Positions 1-13,147 are shown, numbered from the stretch's first letter. The stretch: 64,000 nucleotides of DNA from Cercozoa sp. M6MM (GCA_040357565.1 JBDODJ010000024.1); one strand, 5' to 3'. Program-made: numbers and translations. Notes: generated by a model from the sequence alone, not told the origin.

Positions 1-129
1 CAACAACCAACGCGCGTTAGCCTACCGAGAGGCGGCGAACCTGACAGGAGTTCGAGTTGCTACGTGTTACAGCATGATCTAAATTACTGTATCCGCGCGG
101 AAGCCACTTTAACACTTTGATGCGTGTTT

Positions 130-395
130 CACTGGTATCCTGACCTACCGAGAGCTTCAGTCCAGACTGTGGAACCTGTGTTTGAGTAAGGAAGCCTGGA
201 GCAAGCTTTTGCAGCTGAACTCAAAAAAGGGCTCTCTCTCGACCAGGTAATCTGATCCCTCCAGGACCAGTTGCCTCTGCTTCTACCCGTCCTCTGCCTT
301 TCCAGAGGCTTTTTCTTCTTTCTTCTTTCCTCTTCTTTATTTCACGCCGACTCACGTCAATAACAACATCTGACGGGTGTCTTTCCCGTCTTGGG
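130..395 (+). repeat. diverged copy of dispersed noncoding repeat family R1
   Basis: This stretch shares ordered blocks with the copy at 30738-31190. Among them are 'ctgacct..ccgagag', 'cctgtgtttg', 'gcaag..tttgc', 'ggctctct..caccaggtaa', a pyrimidine-rich run, and a closing 'cttgggg' block. The order and spacing are kept but the identity is visibly low. There is no credible ORF. It is an old copy of a repeat that occurs at least four times in the window. Confidence 0.5.
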
Positions 396-582
396 GCTTT
401 TCACTCTTTCATACTCGACTGACACTTGGCCATTCTCCCTCCAAAACAGACAACCAAAAACTGAAAAACGACGCGATCAAATCGATACCAGACGAGCGGA
501 GGCATGCGATGCATATTGTACGAATAACGTAAGTAGGTACGCTGGTCAACCAGAACGTTCGGTTCAGTTATCGATTCGATTG

Positions 583-799
583 TTACGTTGGGCCACGACA
601 AAGACGGCGACGGCACCGCCCAAAACACCGCCGTGTCCGGCACAAACGACGCGCCTCCGACCGAGACTGCACGTGCAGGTCCAGTAACATTGGGGCACAT
701 TGACCGACCCATCGAGAAAGCAAACAGCTATACTTGAGTACGGCAAGGCTTCCACAGGCTGCCGGAATGTTCTCCAACTGCAGGTAAAGGATAAAAGGA

Positions 800-849
<50 letters not shown>

Positions 850-949
850 NNNNNNNNNNNNNNNNNNNNNNNNNNNNNNNNNNNNNNNNNNNNNNNNNNN
901 NNNNNNNNNNNNNNNNNNNNNNNNNNNNNNNNNNNNNNNNNNNNNNNNN

Positions 950-993
<44 letters not shown>

Positions 994-1682
994 ACACAGG
1001 CACACACACGCGCCTGCTTATATAGTGCAAACAACGCAAGAAGACAAACCTCATAAGTGATCGGTCGCCGGTAGCCAATGTGAGCGAACTCGATCTGCCA
1101 GTCGTCGTTGTCGCTGCTGACGTTGCCGCTGCCAGTCACGCTGCTCGTGTCGTCCGGGGTCTCCTCGTGCGTGTCGTACGGGTCACTGGTGGTCACCACT
1201 GGGTGACTCCACTGCTGCGACTGTCCGGACTGATCCTGTTGCTGACTCCTCTGATCCTGTTGCTGCTGCGCTGTCTCTGGAGATGACTCGACCGACCCCC
1301 TGGCAAATCTGAGCACACAGAATACTACATGCACAGACACTGACGCCTACGCATGTGTGTGCATGCGGTACGAGCGTGCCAGCAAAATAAGCGCCATGCC
1401 GCTAAGTAGCACGAGCACTAGGTTTCGCCATGAGTGTCCTCGTGCACTGCTTTCGATTCCTGCATAACTCGTATTCGGTCGGTCGCGAGCAGACATAGCT
1501 CGGTGAGGCAGAACAACTGTACTCTCGCGCTCGTAACTTCGTTCCCGTTGTTGTTCGACATCGTCACTCTGACAAACATGGCAGCTCGCTCCAGGCCAAT
1601 GAGTGTGGTCACAACTTACAAACTCGTCGAGTTCGTCCTCGTCATACAGGAGACCCTGCAGTTCCTGTGATGTCTCTGACAT
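583..1682 (-). CDS. hypothetical membrane protein, weak model
   Basis: I do not recognise this protein. The first exon (1682 down to about 1366) starts with Met and an acidic stretch (LLYDEDELDEF), then has a hydrophobic segment (residues about 88-103, NLVLVLLSGMALILLA). A 60-nt intron joins in phase to a Gln/Ser/Thr-rich exon (about 1307-1051; QQQQDQRSQQQDQ). The next intron holds (GT)n, a 100-N gap and (AT)n. The last exon is uncertain: two acceptors near 777 and 720 give different frames, one ending at 583. A single-pass protein with an acidic N-terminal side is the most that can be said. The first exon and its membrane segment are the strongest part. Confidence 0.4.
803..987. repeat. (TA)n / 100-N gap / (CA)n microsatellite
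   Basis: An alternating TA run meets a 100-base assembly gap (850-949), followed by a CA run. It lies in the last intron of the 583-1682 model. The true length of the array is unknown. Confidence 0.9.
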
Positions 1683-2218
1683 AGGCTAACGCCGGCAACG
1701 AGTGTGCCTAGTCAAATGTCTGGGCTGCGCACACACCAGGTCACCACCACTCGATAGCGCTAAGCCCAGCGCAAGTGCCCGATCATTTTTAATTCAGGTT
1801 GAGCTTGACCACCGGCACCACCTCAGGATGAACATGCACTGTCCAGTGTCCGCTGTACGTTAGGGTAAAGAGTCGTGGGTCAGCTCTCAATGTGCAGTTT
1901 GACGCACAAAATGCGGGTTGCTGTACCAACTGACGCAAAAAACAATCATGCGATAATATCATTCTTGGCAACAACATTCAGTTGATGGACTTCCTTTGAT
2001 CCAGAATTGTCAAAGACCGAGCCGAATTATCAAAAGCACGCTCTGAGGTTTGTAGCGCCTGAGCACCCACCGAGCGGTCTAAGATTATCGTTGGGACCAT
2101 TTTGTGACGTATTACTACTCCACCAGGTTTGTGCTCTTTTGTCAATGTATATTCCCAGAGTGTATTGACAATAATTGTTTTTCAGTTGTTAGCAGCTAGT
2201 TGCGTTGCAGCATTCGAG
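1683..2218. other. divergent intergenic region, 536 bp
   Basis: It lies between the start of the leftward membrane-protein model and the start of IST1, so it probably holds both promoters. A pyrimidine-rich segment with several in-frame stops lies just before the IST1 ATG. I see no RNA gene and no convincing TATA box. Confidence 0.4.
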
Positions 2219-3819
2219 ATGGGGCAAAGTTTCAGCTACGAAAAGTACAAGGTGCAGTGCAAGTGTGCGGTGGCCCGCATCACGCAGGTGAATAACAAGA
2301 AGCTAAACCTGAATAAGATCGAGCGGCGTGCGATCGCAGGCCTCCTTAAGGATGGCAAAGAGGACACGGCACTCATCCGAATTGAGGTAGGCGCGAAAGA
2401 GCTTTTGTAGGTGCTTGTTTGTCCGGTCAATGAGTTGACATGACGGCAGGGTGTCATTCGGACTGAGCGGCTGATCAAAGTACTTGAGGTCGTGCAGGTC
2501 ATGTGTGAGGTATGCGGTTCCATATCTGTGCGGCACTCAGCATTCTCACTGCATGTGCTTGCACAGATGCTGATCCAGCGCGCTGGTTTAGTGCGTACGT
2601 CGAAAACACCGCCATCTGACATGGAGGAAGCCATGGCCACAATTATCTATGCGGTACGCTGTCAGCACAATCTAGTGTAAACAAGCACTCGTCTAAAACA
2701 GGCCCCACGAGTGGATGAAGTGCCCGAACTGCGCGAAATCGCCGTTCAGCTGCGCCTCAAGTACGCTATTCTCAACACAAGGTTGCATGCACATTTGTGA
2801 TGACAATCTGGGGGGTGTAGGTTTGGCGACAAGTGGCTGCAAGCCATTCGGGAAAATCGCATGAATAACGTGCGGGCCGGTAAGTGGATTCGTTGCCAGT
2901 TAGTCTCGATGTTGCACCTTTTGCTGTTGCTGTTGTTGCAGATGTTGTTGAGTTCCTCGGCGTTACTCCTCCGGTGCGTTGCTAGCATGTGCATCTTGGT
3001 GGCTATCTTGATGGTTTGTGCTGCCCCGCAGAGAAGAGGCGTGGTTCTAGACACGCTGGCTGGTGTGTCGGGCGAGTTCAACTGCCACTGGAAGCGTCCG
3101 GTTCTGGACGAACTCGAGGACCTTGTACCACTCGTATAACACTTGTATCGGTACGCCTCATTTCACTGTGGTTTTTGCCGCGAGTAGGAACAGGAACAGG
3201 AGCAGCAAGCCGAAGCAGAGGCAGAGGCGAATACGGACGCCGTTGAGCGAGAGCAAGAGGCCATCAAGCAGCAGGTGTCGTGTGTATAAGTTGTGTCTCT
3301 GGGATATGTGCAAAAGATTCGCACAAATGTTGACAGGAATTCGAGGAGCAGCAGCGGATTCGCATGCAGTTGCAACAGCAGCAGCAGCAACTCGCACTTC
3401 AGCAGGAGGTAGCTCTCTAGCAGTGTGTTAGTGCTTGTGCATGTATACTCCCCTTGTCCACATGCGTAGCAACTCAACATGCTTCAAGACCAGCAGGTGC
3501 GACAACTGCAGGTATCAGGCGTTTATCCGTCATCCGTTCGCGTGTGCTTGACCCTCCCGTGTGTACTTCAGCAAAAGCCGCCAGCAACGGCGCCGACCGC
3601 CCTGCCGGACGCACCGACTGGTGTCAATCCCACGAACTCCAGCAGCGCCGTTGGCAACAGCGACAACAACGACCACGATGAGCCTCATGGTAGTAGCCAC
3701 TATTTTTCACTCACCTGAAACAGAAGCATGCACTCTGGACGACACCTGTAGATGAAGATCTTGATGGTCCTGACTTTGACGACCTTGAGCGTCGCTTCCG
3801 CGACCTTCGTGACATGTAA
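2219..3819 (+). CDS. IST1: IST1 family ESCRT-III-associated protein
   Basis: IST1 binds CHMP1 and VPS4 and regulates ESCRT-III disassembly on endosomes and at the midbody. The spliced protein starts MGQSFSYEKYKVQCKCAVAR. It runs through the Ist1 helical core, with IRIEGVIRTERLIKVLEV matching the family 'IRVEHIIREDYLVEAMEIL'. The core continues as APRVDEVPELREIAVQL and FGDKWLQAIREN. A Gln/Glu-rich coiled linker follows (EQEQEQQAEAEAEA; QQQQQQLALQQ). The protein ends DFDDLERRFRDLRDM, a typical C-terminal MIT-interacting motif. About ten short introns interrupt it; exon 1 is 2219-2386. The start is the first ATG with an IST1-like N-terminus. A polyadenylation signal AATAAA lies at 3895-3900. CHMP2, another ESCRT-III protein, is at 52434-53592. 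Confidence 0.85.
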
Positions 3820-4163
3820 AAAGTGCACGGCACTTCGTTTGTGGGGCACTTCCCACTGTGAAGCCTAGTTCCAAACCTCGCTCTAAACAAGTTCAATAAA
3901 TGTAAACTTATAAACACTTTGAGCATGTCTAATACCGCAGAGCGAGCAGCATGCAGTGAAAATTGTGATACCGATCAAACGACACTGTAAATCATGACGT
4001 GATACGCACGGCAGTCGAAGTTAATGTTCACGTCATATTATACATTTTTTGTTTGGTAAAATAAATCTATAGGCTTTAGTAGCGAGGAAAGACCGTCCGG
4101 TTGAATCGCTCTCGAGCACAAGCGAAGGGCGGACGAGGTCAAGAATGCATCATGCGAGTGCGG
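3820..4163. other. convergent 3' region between IST1 and the leftward gene
   Basis: It holds the IST1 3' UTR with AATAAA at 3895 and AT-rich sequence to about 4070. I see no additional gene. Confidence 0.4.
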
Positions 4164-5200
<1,037 letters not shown>

Positions 5201-5930
5201 ACGACTAGGACAGAACTGAGCGCGAAAGACAGCACCGCAACCAATGGGCGCCAGTTTTCGCTAAAACACAAGCTTCGCAAAAGTGCTTTTCGATCAGAAT
5301 CGTTTTTGCAAGCTCACGCCCTGCCAAATGCTCTGTTAAAACACCAGGCCGTCAATCTGCGCACACACGCTGCCAATTCGCTAGCTTCCTCGGCATCAGT
5401 GCCCGCAGGTAAATGAGAAAAACCCGAACTTCCGAATCTGGAGAGAAAAATACAAAAAAAAACGACCCAGCCCCACGACCAACCAAAAAGGAAACCCAGA
5501 AGAAAATAACGGCGCAAGATCCAGAGAAACGGCCGAGAGGTACCGGGTTGTGCTCGTTTTTACCAAAACACAACGCGCACGTGACGCACAAACAAGAGAG
5601 CACAAAAAGATACGGACAAAAAAGAGAGCCGCATGTCTCAACGGCTACTCAGGCATTCAAGCATACGTACCGAAACAACGTTTTCTCTTGGCACTGTAGA
5701 CGATCTCGCTCAGCGTCGTAAGGCCAGGTGGCTCGAAAGGATCGAGATGTTACTATCGGCTCAGGATTTTTGATTCTCGGCTTCAAATCTGAACAACAAC
5801 TGTGCCGTATCGATACTTTCACCAGTCCCGATAGGCAGAGAGGTTGTGCTCGTTACTTGTTGTTTAAATTGACTCCGATCCACGCCGCGCAGCACACGGA
5901 ATTCTGTTGAAATAATTCGAGACGACAGCA
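5201..5930. other. divergent intergenic region, 730 bp
   Basis: It lies between two gene starts (leftward 5200, rightward 5931). An A-rich plus-strand stretch at 5413-5640 gives only a Lys-rich shadow frame with no homology. It is the likely shared promoter region, and I see no other element in it. Confidence 0.4.
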
Positions 5931-6564
5931 TGGTGAAAAAGCGGCCGAAGCCAGACTTTGTCCGGAAGCGCCGCAAGGTTGGCAAGAAGGCGCCACCTGC
6001 TGTACACATGGAACTATACCAGCGGCATTGCATGCAATTGTTATCACGTGCGCTTTTGTGCGCTACAGGCATCAAATACGAAGACGTCGTTTTCGACGCG
6101 TCGCATCTTTGTCTCGGCACAGTCGGTCGGTGCAGCAGCACAGCAGGCGAAGAAAGAGGCGCTGCTTGCGACACAGCGGCGGCAGACTCTGAGTGAATTG
6201 CTGCGCAAGTACGGGCATCCGCGTCCAGGTGTCAGGTTGGAGGTGCGTGCGCTAACCACCCCCGAATACTCTTTTGTGTGATGCTTGTCGTGCACTTGAC
6301 CCACTCAGGCCTTGCGTGGTCTGCGTGAAGTTCTGCAGCGTCAGGCGAAAGAAGCCGCCGAGGCAGAACTTCCTGTGTGTTTAACCGGTTTCACAAACAC
6401 AGGTTGTAATATCCATTATGCGTATTTCCACAGGCGTTGTTGCGAACTGCGAGTGAGGGAGTGCGCGATTCCGACGGCAAGTGCCGCAACATGGCGTTGT
6501 TGTTGTGGGACGATTTACTCAGCGCTGTCAACGTGCGTGTCAGTGACTCATCGTACTTTGTGAC

Positions 6565-6637
<73 letters not shown>

Positions 6638-8065
6638 CGGCAGAAGCGACGAAGCCAATGCAGTTTTGGAGCCGTTTCTGCCACTGATCGCTGCTCATTT
6701 GGGCACGGGTTTGTCGCACGCGAGTGAGTCGGTGCCGCGCGATGCTTTGCGTGCGCTGGGCAAGCTGGTGTCCTGGGGCGACGGCACACTACTCTGGCGT
6801 GGCGAGAAGCGCCGCGTGCTGACACCGCTCATGACGCACGTCGCTGCCTGCTGCACGCGTTTTCAGGCGAGCTGTGGTGCTTTCCCTTGCTAGTACTTCT
6901 TGATGCTCATAACTTGACCCTATCGCTTTGGTACAGGTGCCGAATTTCTTTTCACGCATGCGTCGGAGAAGCCGTGGTACAGGTGGCCTTGCGAGGACGC
7001 TACTTCGCTGAGCACACCCGACAGACGCATTGAGGAGGACGAAAGGCAAGAGCAACAGGAACAAGAAGAAGACGGCGATGATGGCGACGACGAGGTTTCG
7101 CCACCGCCACGGAAGCGACAGCGACGCATGTCGCACAGCACAAACTCCTCCTCAGCTTCGTCATCTGCATCTTCTTCTTTCTCGGCCAGCGCACGCAACA
7201 AAAAGAGCAAGAGCAAGCATGCCTCCGCACTCTTCGTGCCAGAGTTGCTTTTCATTCTGCGTCGTTTGGTGCGTGCTGCTCCCTTCGTCACGGGTCAAGA
7301 AACCTCGGTACTTCGGACCTTTTGTTTTCCCTACCTTTTACTTTTGTCCATGTAGGCCAACTCTACCGGCCGAGTAATCGGTCTGGCCGATATGAAGGAC
7401 AACATGTGGCACAATCCGCGCTTCCACACGACGATTCAGGTGCCCGAGCAGCCTGACATGGTGCAAAGTGCCCTTGCAGTTGCCTGCTTAAAATATTGGT
7501 GGATTCAATGGTTGTTTTGTGTCTGCTGTTGTAGCAATACTGCTACGTCAGGCAGCAGGCAGGAAGTGCGCATGTGCGCTCGTTGAACTCGTTGCTGTCG
7601 CAGCCGATCCGTCGCTCGCAGTGGGCGCGACGACTCAGCGTCACTGCCGCTGGTGGCAGTGCCACCGGCAGTGATAGCTACAACAGTCGCGCCGTCGATG
7701 AGGCCGCGCAGCACGACGAGTGGTCGCCGATCCGAGCCACTCTGCGCACGGTGCTGCGGGCGGTGCTCACGATGCTCGTGCAGATCCGGCCTCGTGAGGA
7801 CGAGCTGCAGGAGTTGCTGCTCATGGAGGAAGACAACGCCGACGTTGACAAGGACGCGGACAGCACCGACCAGCAGCCTCTGCCGTGCCCGCCTCACCTG
7901 CGAGTTCTCCGTGCCGGCACACAACTGCTCCGCGAAATCATTGCCACTGTCGACGTCGCTACCGACTCGGAGGAACAGTCAGATGATGTTGTGCAGACAG
8001 AGAACGGCGTCGTCACCTTCACTTCACTCGCGTCGCTGCAAAAGCAGTACCGCGATAGCGACTGA
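5931..8065 (+). CDS. IPI1: IPI1/TEX10 family pre-60S ribosome biogenesis factor
   Basis: IPI1 (TEX10 in animals) is a subunit of the Rix1 complex, which acts in the nucleolus and nucleoplasm in ITS2 processing and 60S maturation. The protein starts MVKKRPKPDFVRKRRKVGKK, the family's Lys-rich start ending in VGKK. After a short intron it continues NTKTSFSTRRIFVSAQS, equivalent to the family's 'NFKTKTIHLPEQ'. HEAT-like helices follow: LLRKYGHPRPGVRLEALRGL, ALLRTASEGVRDSDGKCRN and LIAAHLGTGLSHASESVPRD. A Ser/Lys-rich insert is around 7128-7215, and the C-terminal half is helical. Introns include a (GT)n array at 6567-6633. The stop is TGA at 8063. Confidence 0.8.
6567..6633. repeat. (GT)n intronic microsatellite
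   Basis: An almost perfect GT run inside an IPI1 intron, interrupted once by an A (near 6605). Confidence 0.9.
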
Positions 8066-8283
8066 CCCTTGACCGTTCGCTTGGTGCTTGAGGCGACGTG
8101 TGTGCGGTAATCAGCGAATGCATACATATCGATATACTACACGTCGCGTGACGTCCGTGTAGATGCTGAGTTAGTTTGCTGTAGTTTTGTTTCTGCTGTT
8201 TCCGTTCTGACATGCTCAATTTCAGGCGAACCTCGAGAACCAGCTAGGCAGAGTAAATTACTCTTTGGGACACAGATTACTCT

Positions 8284-8457
8284 GCCCGCTACCTGCACCA
8301 ACCATGAAGTCGACTTCGATGTCTGGGGAACGTCAAAAGGGGAGCGGTATGGTCCTACCCTAAGCGGGCGGTAGACACGGCCATGCTCTTGTGACCCACC
8401 CCAGACTGGTGCAGGGGAACTACATAGTTGGTTTCCTAGAAGACTCAACTAACTAAC
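8284..8457 (+). repeat. 174-bp structured repeat, copy 1
   Basis: It matches 21056-21229 with three substitutions and no indels (a/g at 8319, and 8345 and 8346 c/t and g/t). Strand-internal complementarity is strong. CTGCACCA (8293-8300) pairs with TGGTGCAG (8407-8414). GTCTGGGG (8321-8328) pairs with CCCCAGAC (8399-8406). A hairpin GAAG-TCGA-CTTC (8306-8317) lies between the two 5' arms. GCCCGCT (8284-8290) can also pair with AGCGGGC (8363-8369), crossing the outer stem. It sits between the convergent ends of IPI1 (stop 8065) and PiT (stop 8569). No ORF is evident. Strand of transcription, if any, is unknown; + is the listed orientation. Confidence 0.8.
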
Positions 8458-8568
8458 ACAGATTACTCTGATTACTGTAAATTTACCAGTTACTCAAACT
8501 ATTCGACATATTACTCGTTACCCAACGATTTCTCGACGGCAGTTTTACCATTTCCACCCACCCCAAGT

Positions 8569-9073
8569 CTACTTGGATGAGGAGGGAGAGAAAGCAGCAA
8601 ATGAAAACAGTAGTGCTGAAGTCACGGCCGCAACGAGAAGGGTGGCTATCCAAGACTGTCCACAAAGTATCAGTTTAAACAAGCATGCCTGCCGCTACCG
8701 ATGCGAAAATTGAGAGTGTAAGTCACCGCAAACACGCGCGAGAAGAGCGACCAGTTGACGGCGCGTTTGCGCTGCGACTCGGTGCAAGCGACCCCGATTG
8801 TAGCTCCCACTTGGCTGCAAAGGAACAACGGTAAAGCAAATCAGGGAAACACAGCGATGGAGGAAGCCAGCTGAAAGTGCACCAATGAGTGGTCGACACG
8901 GGAATGCCTAGTCTTGAAGCAAAGGCAACAACGAATGCCGTCGTAAACTGCATGTGCATGACACTGCCATTCATTTAAAAAGCATGCGTTTGATTTGATT
9001 TACCTGAATGGAAAAGCCGCGTGAAGACGTCACGACCGCCAGTCTGACAAGCAGTATGTCAATGGGTGGGTGG

Positions 9074-9130
<57 letters not shown>

Positions 9131-9140
9131 NNNNNNNNNN

Positions 9141-9188
<48 letters not shown>

Positions 9189-10619
9189 CGCACCTGCAGC
9201 CGACCGCCTCAATAACGCGCCAGCCACACAAACCGAGTCCGAGGACGAGACCAGTCGCTCCGAGCAGCAGCACCCACACTAGAAAGCAAAGCACATGTCC
9301 AAAACAAAACTGAACCCAGCCAGTGAAGAAGAATGCAAAACCCGGCATCGAGGTGTGATTGGGGTGCGCTTCGCCTGTCTTGTAGATCTACCCCAGGTAA
9401 GAAGCAAAGTGAGTGTAAGGAAGCAAAGAATGGCGGGACAGTAAGTTTATATTTACCGCCACTATGGCAGCCAATGGCCCGATGGCGTTGGCAGTGTCAT
9501 TGGCTATTAATACTGTTATCGGCAAACTGTCAAACAAAGGACAAGCTGGTCTGCACCGCCATGCGCAAAGGCGAGGAAGCATGAGGTGGCCACTTGCATC
9601 AGATTGAAGGTTTTCTACCACCGTAACGTGTGTATGTGTAAGGACAAACAAGAACACGTAACTTGAATTTACTTCCGTAGCCTCATCAAACTTCTCGGCA
9701 TTGTCGCGCATCTTCCGCACGTGCTGAAATTAAAGCAAACTCACTTATAATAGGAAAGGGAGATGGTGTACCGAGTCGCGTGCTGCACGTGCGTGCATGT
9801 CGACCTTGCTCTCTTCGATGTCGTCTTCGACGTACTCTTCCTCCTGCAGTTGAAACACTCAGCACACAGATGGTATAAGCACTACCAAAGAGTCTATATA
9901 TATATATATATATATATATGTGTATTAATGTATGTTTCGAGACAAGACAGTACAACTGCTCCGTAGTTGGAGGCGCGAGTCACTTCGCTCAGCAGCGCAT
10001 TGTCGCCTATAGAACGGTTAGCGCAGACTGACACCAAATGGTCGAACACAAGGAAGAAACTACCGCCCATGGACTGCATGGAGTCGCGGTTGTGAAACTC
10101 GGTGTACTTTACTGTCTGCGCAGGTCAGAGACACAAAGTCAAGTCGCAAGACTGTATTTCTTTCCCTCCCGGTGACTTGGAGGTAGTGGCACCTCTGCCG
10201 TCTCGAGTGCAATGGCGGAGACACGCTGCAACCAGCACCAGATGCGACAGTGCCAGTGACCGCAGCACATAAGCAAGGGCATGTATACGACTGGCAAGTC
10301 CTGGGCACTGCGACGCAGAATCGGCACCTATCGTAAACGCGCAGCAGTGCCATACATTTACACTACAGTCAAAGAACTTATTACCACAAAGACGGCAATC
10401 AGCACAGACGCCTGCCAACACAAAGTCAGATAGCAGCTAGTAAATCGAGAAGAAGGACAGTACGGCAGCCGAAACGCCGGCGCAGATCAGAAAAACGATG
10501 CCTGCATTGAGATGCTCCACGAGGTTGTACAGGAAGGGAGCGCCTTTGTAGACGACGAAGAAACTGCAGGTCGTCAGTGTCACCATCGACACCAGCGGCA
10601 GCGCAAACAGTGCTCTCTG

Positions 10620-10666
<47 letters not shown>

Positions 10667-10766
10667 NNNNNNNNNNNNNNNNNNNNNNNNNNNNNNNNNN
10701 NNNNNNNNNNNNNNNNNNNNNNNNNNNNNNNNNNNNNNNNNNNNNNNNNNNNNNNNNNNNNNNNNN

Positions 10767-10809
<43 letters not shown>

Positions 10810-10937
10810 TTACAATCAGAATCACCGTGATACAAATAGACTGGACACAACGTCTATCAATGTATCCTTACCTGCAGAGAAGCCGGGTGCCGCAGAATGT
10901 ATTTTCGCGTGCCACCAAACACCACTGCTCCAGTTGA

Positions 10938-10978
<41 letters not shown>

Positions 10979-11908
10979 AAGAGATCAAGAGATATGGAGC
11001 TGGGAGGGAAAGGTGGTACATATGGCGCACACGGCACTCAGAATCGGCGAGGTCAACCAAGTCGCTGCAGTAGCACCCAAGGTCAGTCCAGTCACACCTT
11101 CTCTGATGAGAGGATTAGTGATAAAGTACAGAAGATCAGCAGCAGGTTCAGCCATTTGATGGCCAGGAACCCTCGTGCAGAGACGGCAAAGCCCACAACG
11201 CCCCCAATGATACTAAAGCGGGGGGGTATGCACCTAGGTACAAGGAAGCCCAGAAACCATAAACTATACCTATGTGTGGTGGAAACAGGGAGAGCCCACT
11301 TGGTCGCAATCGCCAGCCAAGCCATGGCTACGAAAGAAACCACCATCAAAGGACAGTAAAACCGAGCCAAGTTTGCAGTGAATTTACCAGCAAAGAGCGC
11401 GCAAAAAAAGCCAAGCATCAAGCTAAGTTTAACAAAAACAAATGTGCTTTGTTTTGATGAATTCAAACAGAGCAAAGTTAACTAATTTACAGCTCCGGTG
11501 CGTCTTCAAACAGCTCTCCTTTGACGACGCCATCTGCAATCTGCATAAGGAACAGATATACGAAAAGTAACTAAAACTGTATGAAGGCATCGAGTAAGAG
11601 TAGATACGGTGTTCGCGACATGTGTTCCCATTAGCGCAGCACCAGCGAACTCAACTATAGATTTTACACCAAGGGAACCCATTTCAGTTGGCACTTGGAA
11701 AAAACGCCAAACTGGAGTATTGATTTCATTGGATTCATTTACAGATAGCGCCAATCACGACAGCCTGTCTCAAGGTCAAAGCTCTGCTGCCGACGCTCGT
11801 GGCAAAGGCATTGGCCACGTCGTTGGCACCAATCCCGAATGCCATTAGAAAAGCGACAACGATTGACCCTATTAGGAGCCAGTCGTAATCCACAAGTGGG
11901 CCTGACAT
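8569..11908 (-). CDS. PiT family sodium/phosphate transporter
   Basis: PiT (SLC20/PHO89) proteins import inorganic phosphate with sodium or protons across a membrane. The spliced protein starts MSGPLVDYDWLLIGSIVVAF. Both halves of the internal duplication carry the family signature: FGIGANDVANAFATSVGSRA near the N-terminus (about 11840) and FAHGANDTANAIGPLAAIVA in the second half (about 9480-9570). The paired WALPVSTTH and LGIPVSTTH motifs and PSRGFSI-like 'SSRGFSIQ' are also present. A central acidic cytoplasmic loop (EEEYVEDDIEESK) separates the halves. The protein ends SALLFSFAAFSPSSSK. At least 16 introns interrupt it, two with gap-bearing microsatellites, and exon phases agree across both gaps. 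One segment (about 9260-9340) may contain a mis-called boundary. Confidence 0.9.
9075..9187. repeat. (GT)n array with 10-N gap
   Basis: A GT run in a PiT intron, broken by ten N at 9131-9140. Exons on both sides belong to the same gene in the correct order. Confidence 0.95.
10622..10806. repeat. (CA)n array with 100-N gap
   Basis: A CA run interrupted by 100 N (10667-10766) inside a PiT intron. PiT exons continue correctly across it. Confidence 0.95.
10938..10975. repeat. (GA)n microsatellite
   Basis: A short GA run in a PiT intron; in the sense strand it forms a CT-rich tract upstream of the acceptor. Confidence 0.9.
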
Positions 11909-12314
11909 GACTCGCCCCGTCCAAGTTTCGTTGTCGTCTCGCCCTATAGCACTACTCTACTCTACTGCAGTGCCGACACTCGATGGCAAAAACAGCCTTG
12001 TTTGAGGATCGAACTGATCGGCACGCCAGACGTTGACCCTAGTTGTCCTAATTGACAACAACAACATTGCAATCCTCTATTACTTGCCTTCACGCCGAGC
12101 TAAAATCTAAATAAGACAGTTTCAGTGCTACTGTGTATCCGCGTTTTGTCACTGGTTCCCCAAGATGCACTGCCTGGCGTTACGGCACTGACCAGTCACT
12201 CGATCGTACTCTATTTCGCACGTTGGCATCTAAGTACTATCTGACGTGACTTGTACTCACGACGCGTTGTATCTGCCAATAACACATTTGATCGTTCTGC
12301 AGAAGTCAGGCGCC
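11909..12314. other. divergent promoter region, 406 bp
   Basis: It lies between the PiT start (leftward) and the start of the unknown gene at 12315 (rightward). 'actactctactctactgcag' near 11950 is a short imperfect repeat. No ORF or RNA gene was seen. Confidence 0.4.
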
Positions 12315-13095
12315 ATGGTGGCCGGAGAGCTGCTCACGCGAGTAAGATCTCGTTTTCTCTGTCTTTGTTTTGTTGAGTCAGTCGTGTGCCCGAATGCGCA
12401 GGCAGTGCAACAGATGGCGACAGTCAATGTGCCTCGTGGAGGCACGTCTGTCGTCGTGCTCGACATTGTTGTCGACAGTCCGGACAAACTCGTGCTCCAC
12501 GTCAGAGTGCGTCACTGTTTCGTCGAACCAGTTTCTGCTGCTTTTACTTTCCTCTTTTTGCCTGTGCTGTGTTAGGACATCAAGCACGTGACCTCTCATG
12601 TGCACATCGATGCCAGTCTGCGCTCGCGACTCCTGCAACTGTACGGCCGCGAGGGCGCTGGCAGCAGCAGTTTCAGCGAGAGTTTCAATGACCCGTTCGG
12701 CGACAATGCCGGTGACACCGACAAGTCCGAAGGCAACATCAACGCCGTCGTTGGCCGCTGGGTCACTCTGATGCTGCAGCCGGTGCTGTCACTTCTGCCT
12801 GTCTCGCCTCAAGAGACTCGTGCCGCCGCGAGTCGCTTTCACAACGTGCGACAGTTCGTGACACTGCGCTGCACTGCCGTGTTTCCTTCGTTACGCTCCA
12901 AGCCGAGACCCAAAGTGGTACCTCTTGTTTTGACATTATAGACTTCCCACCCACACAAGCAACCTCCTTCCCCGCCCGTTTGCTGAGTGTGAGTTTCCAA
13001 AGGTGTGCGACGCCACTCGCGTGAAAGCCTTGCGCAGCGAACTTGAAGTTTTGTACCGCAGAAGATAGTCCAGTTCGTGTCCGTGTGTGTGTGTG

Positions 13096-13147
<52 letters not shown>

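Noticed and set aside
391..712. Opposed open frames of about 100 codons near the left edge.
   Set aside because: They overlap each other and an R1 repeat copy, have no homology, and no consistent splice partners could be chosen.
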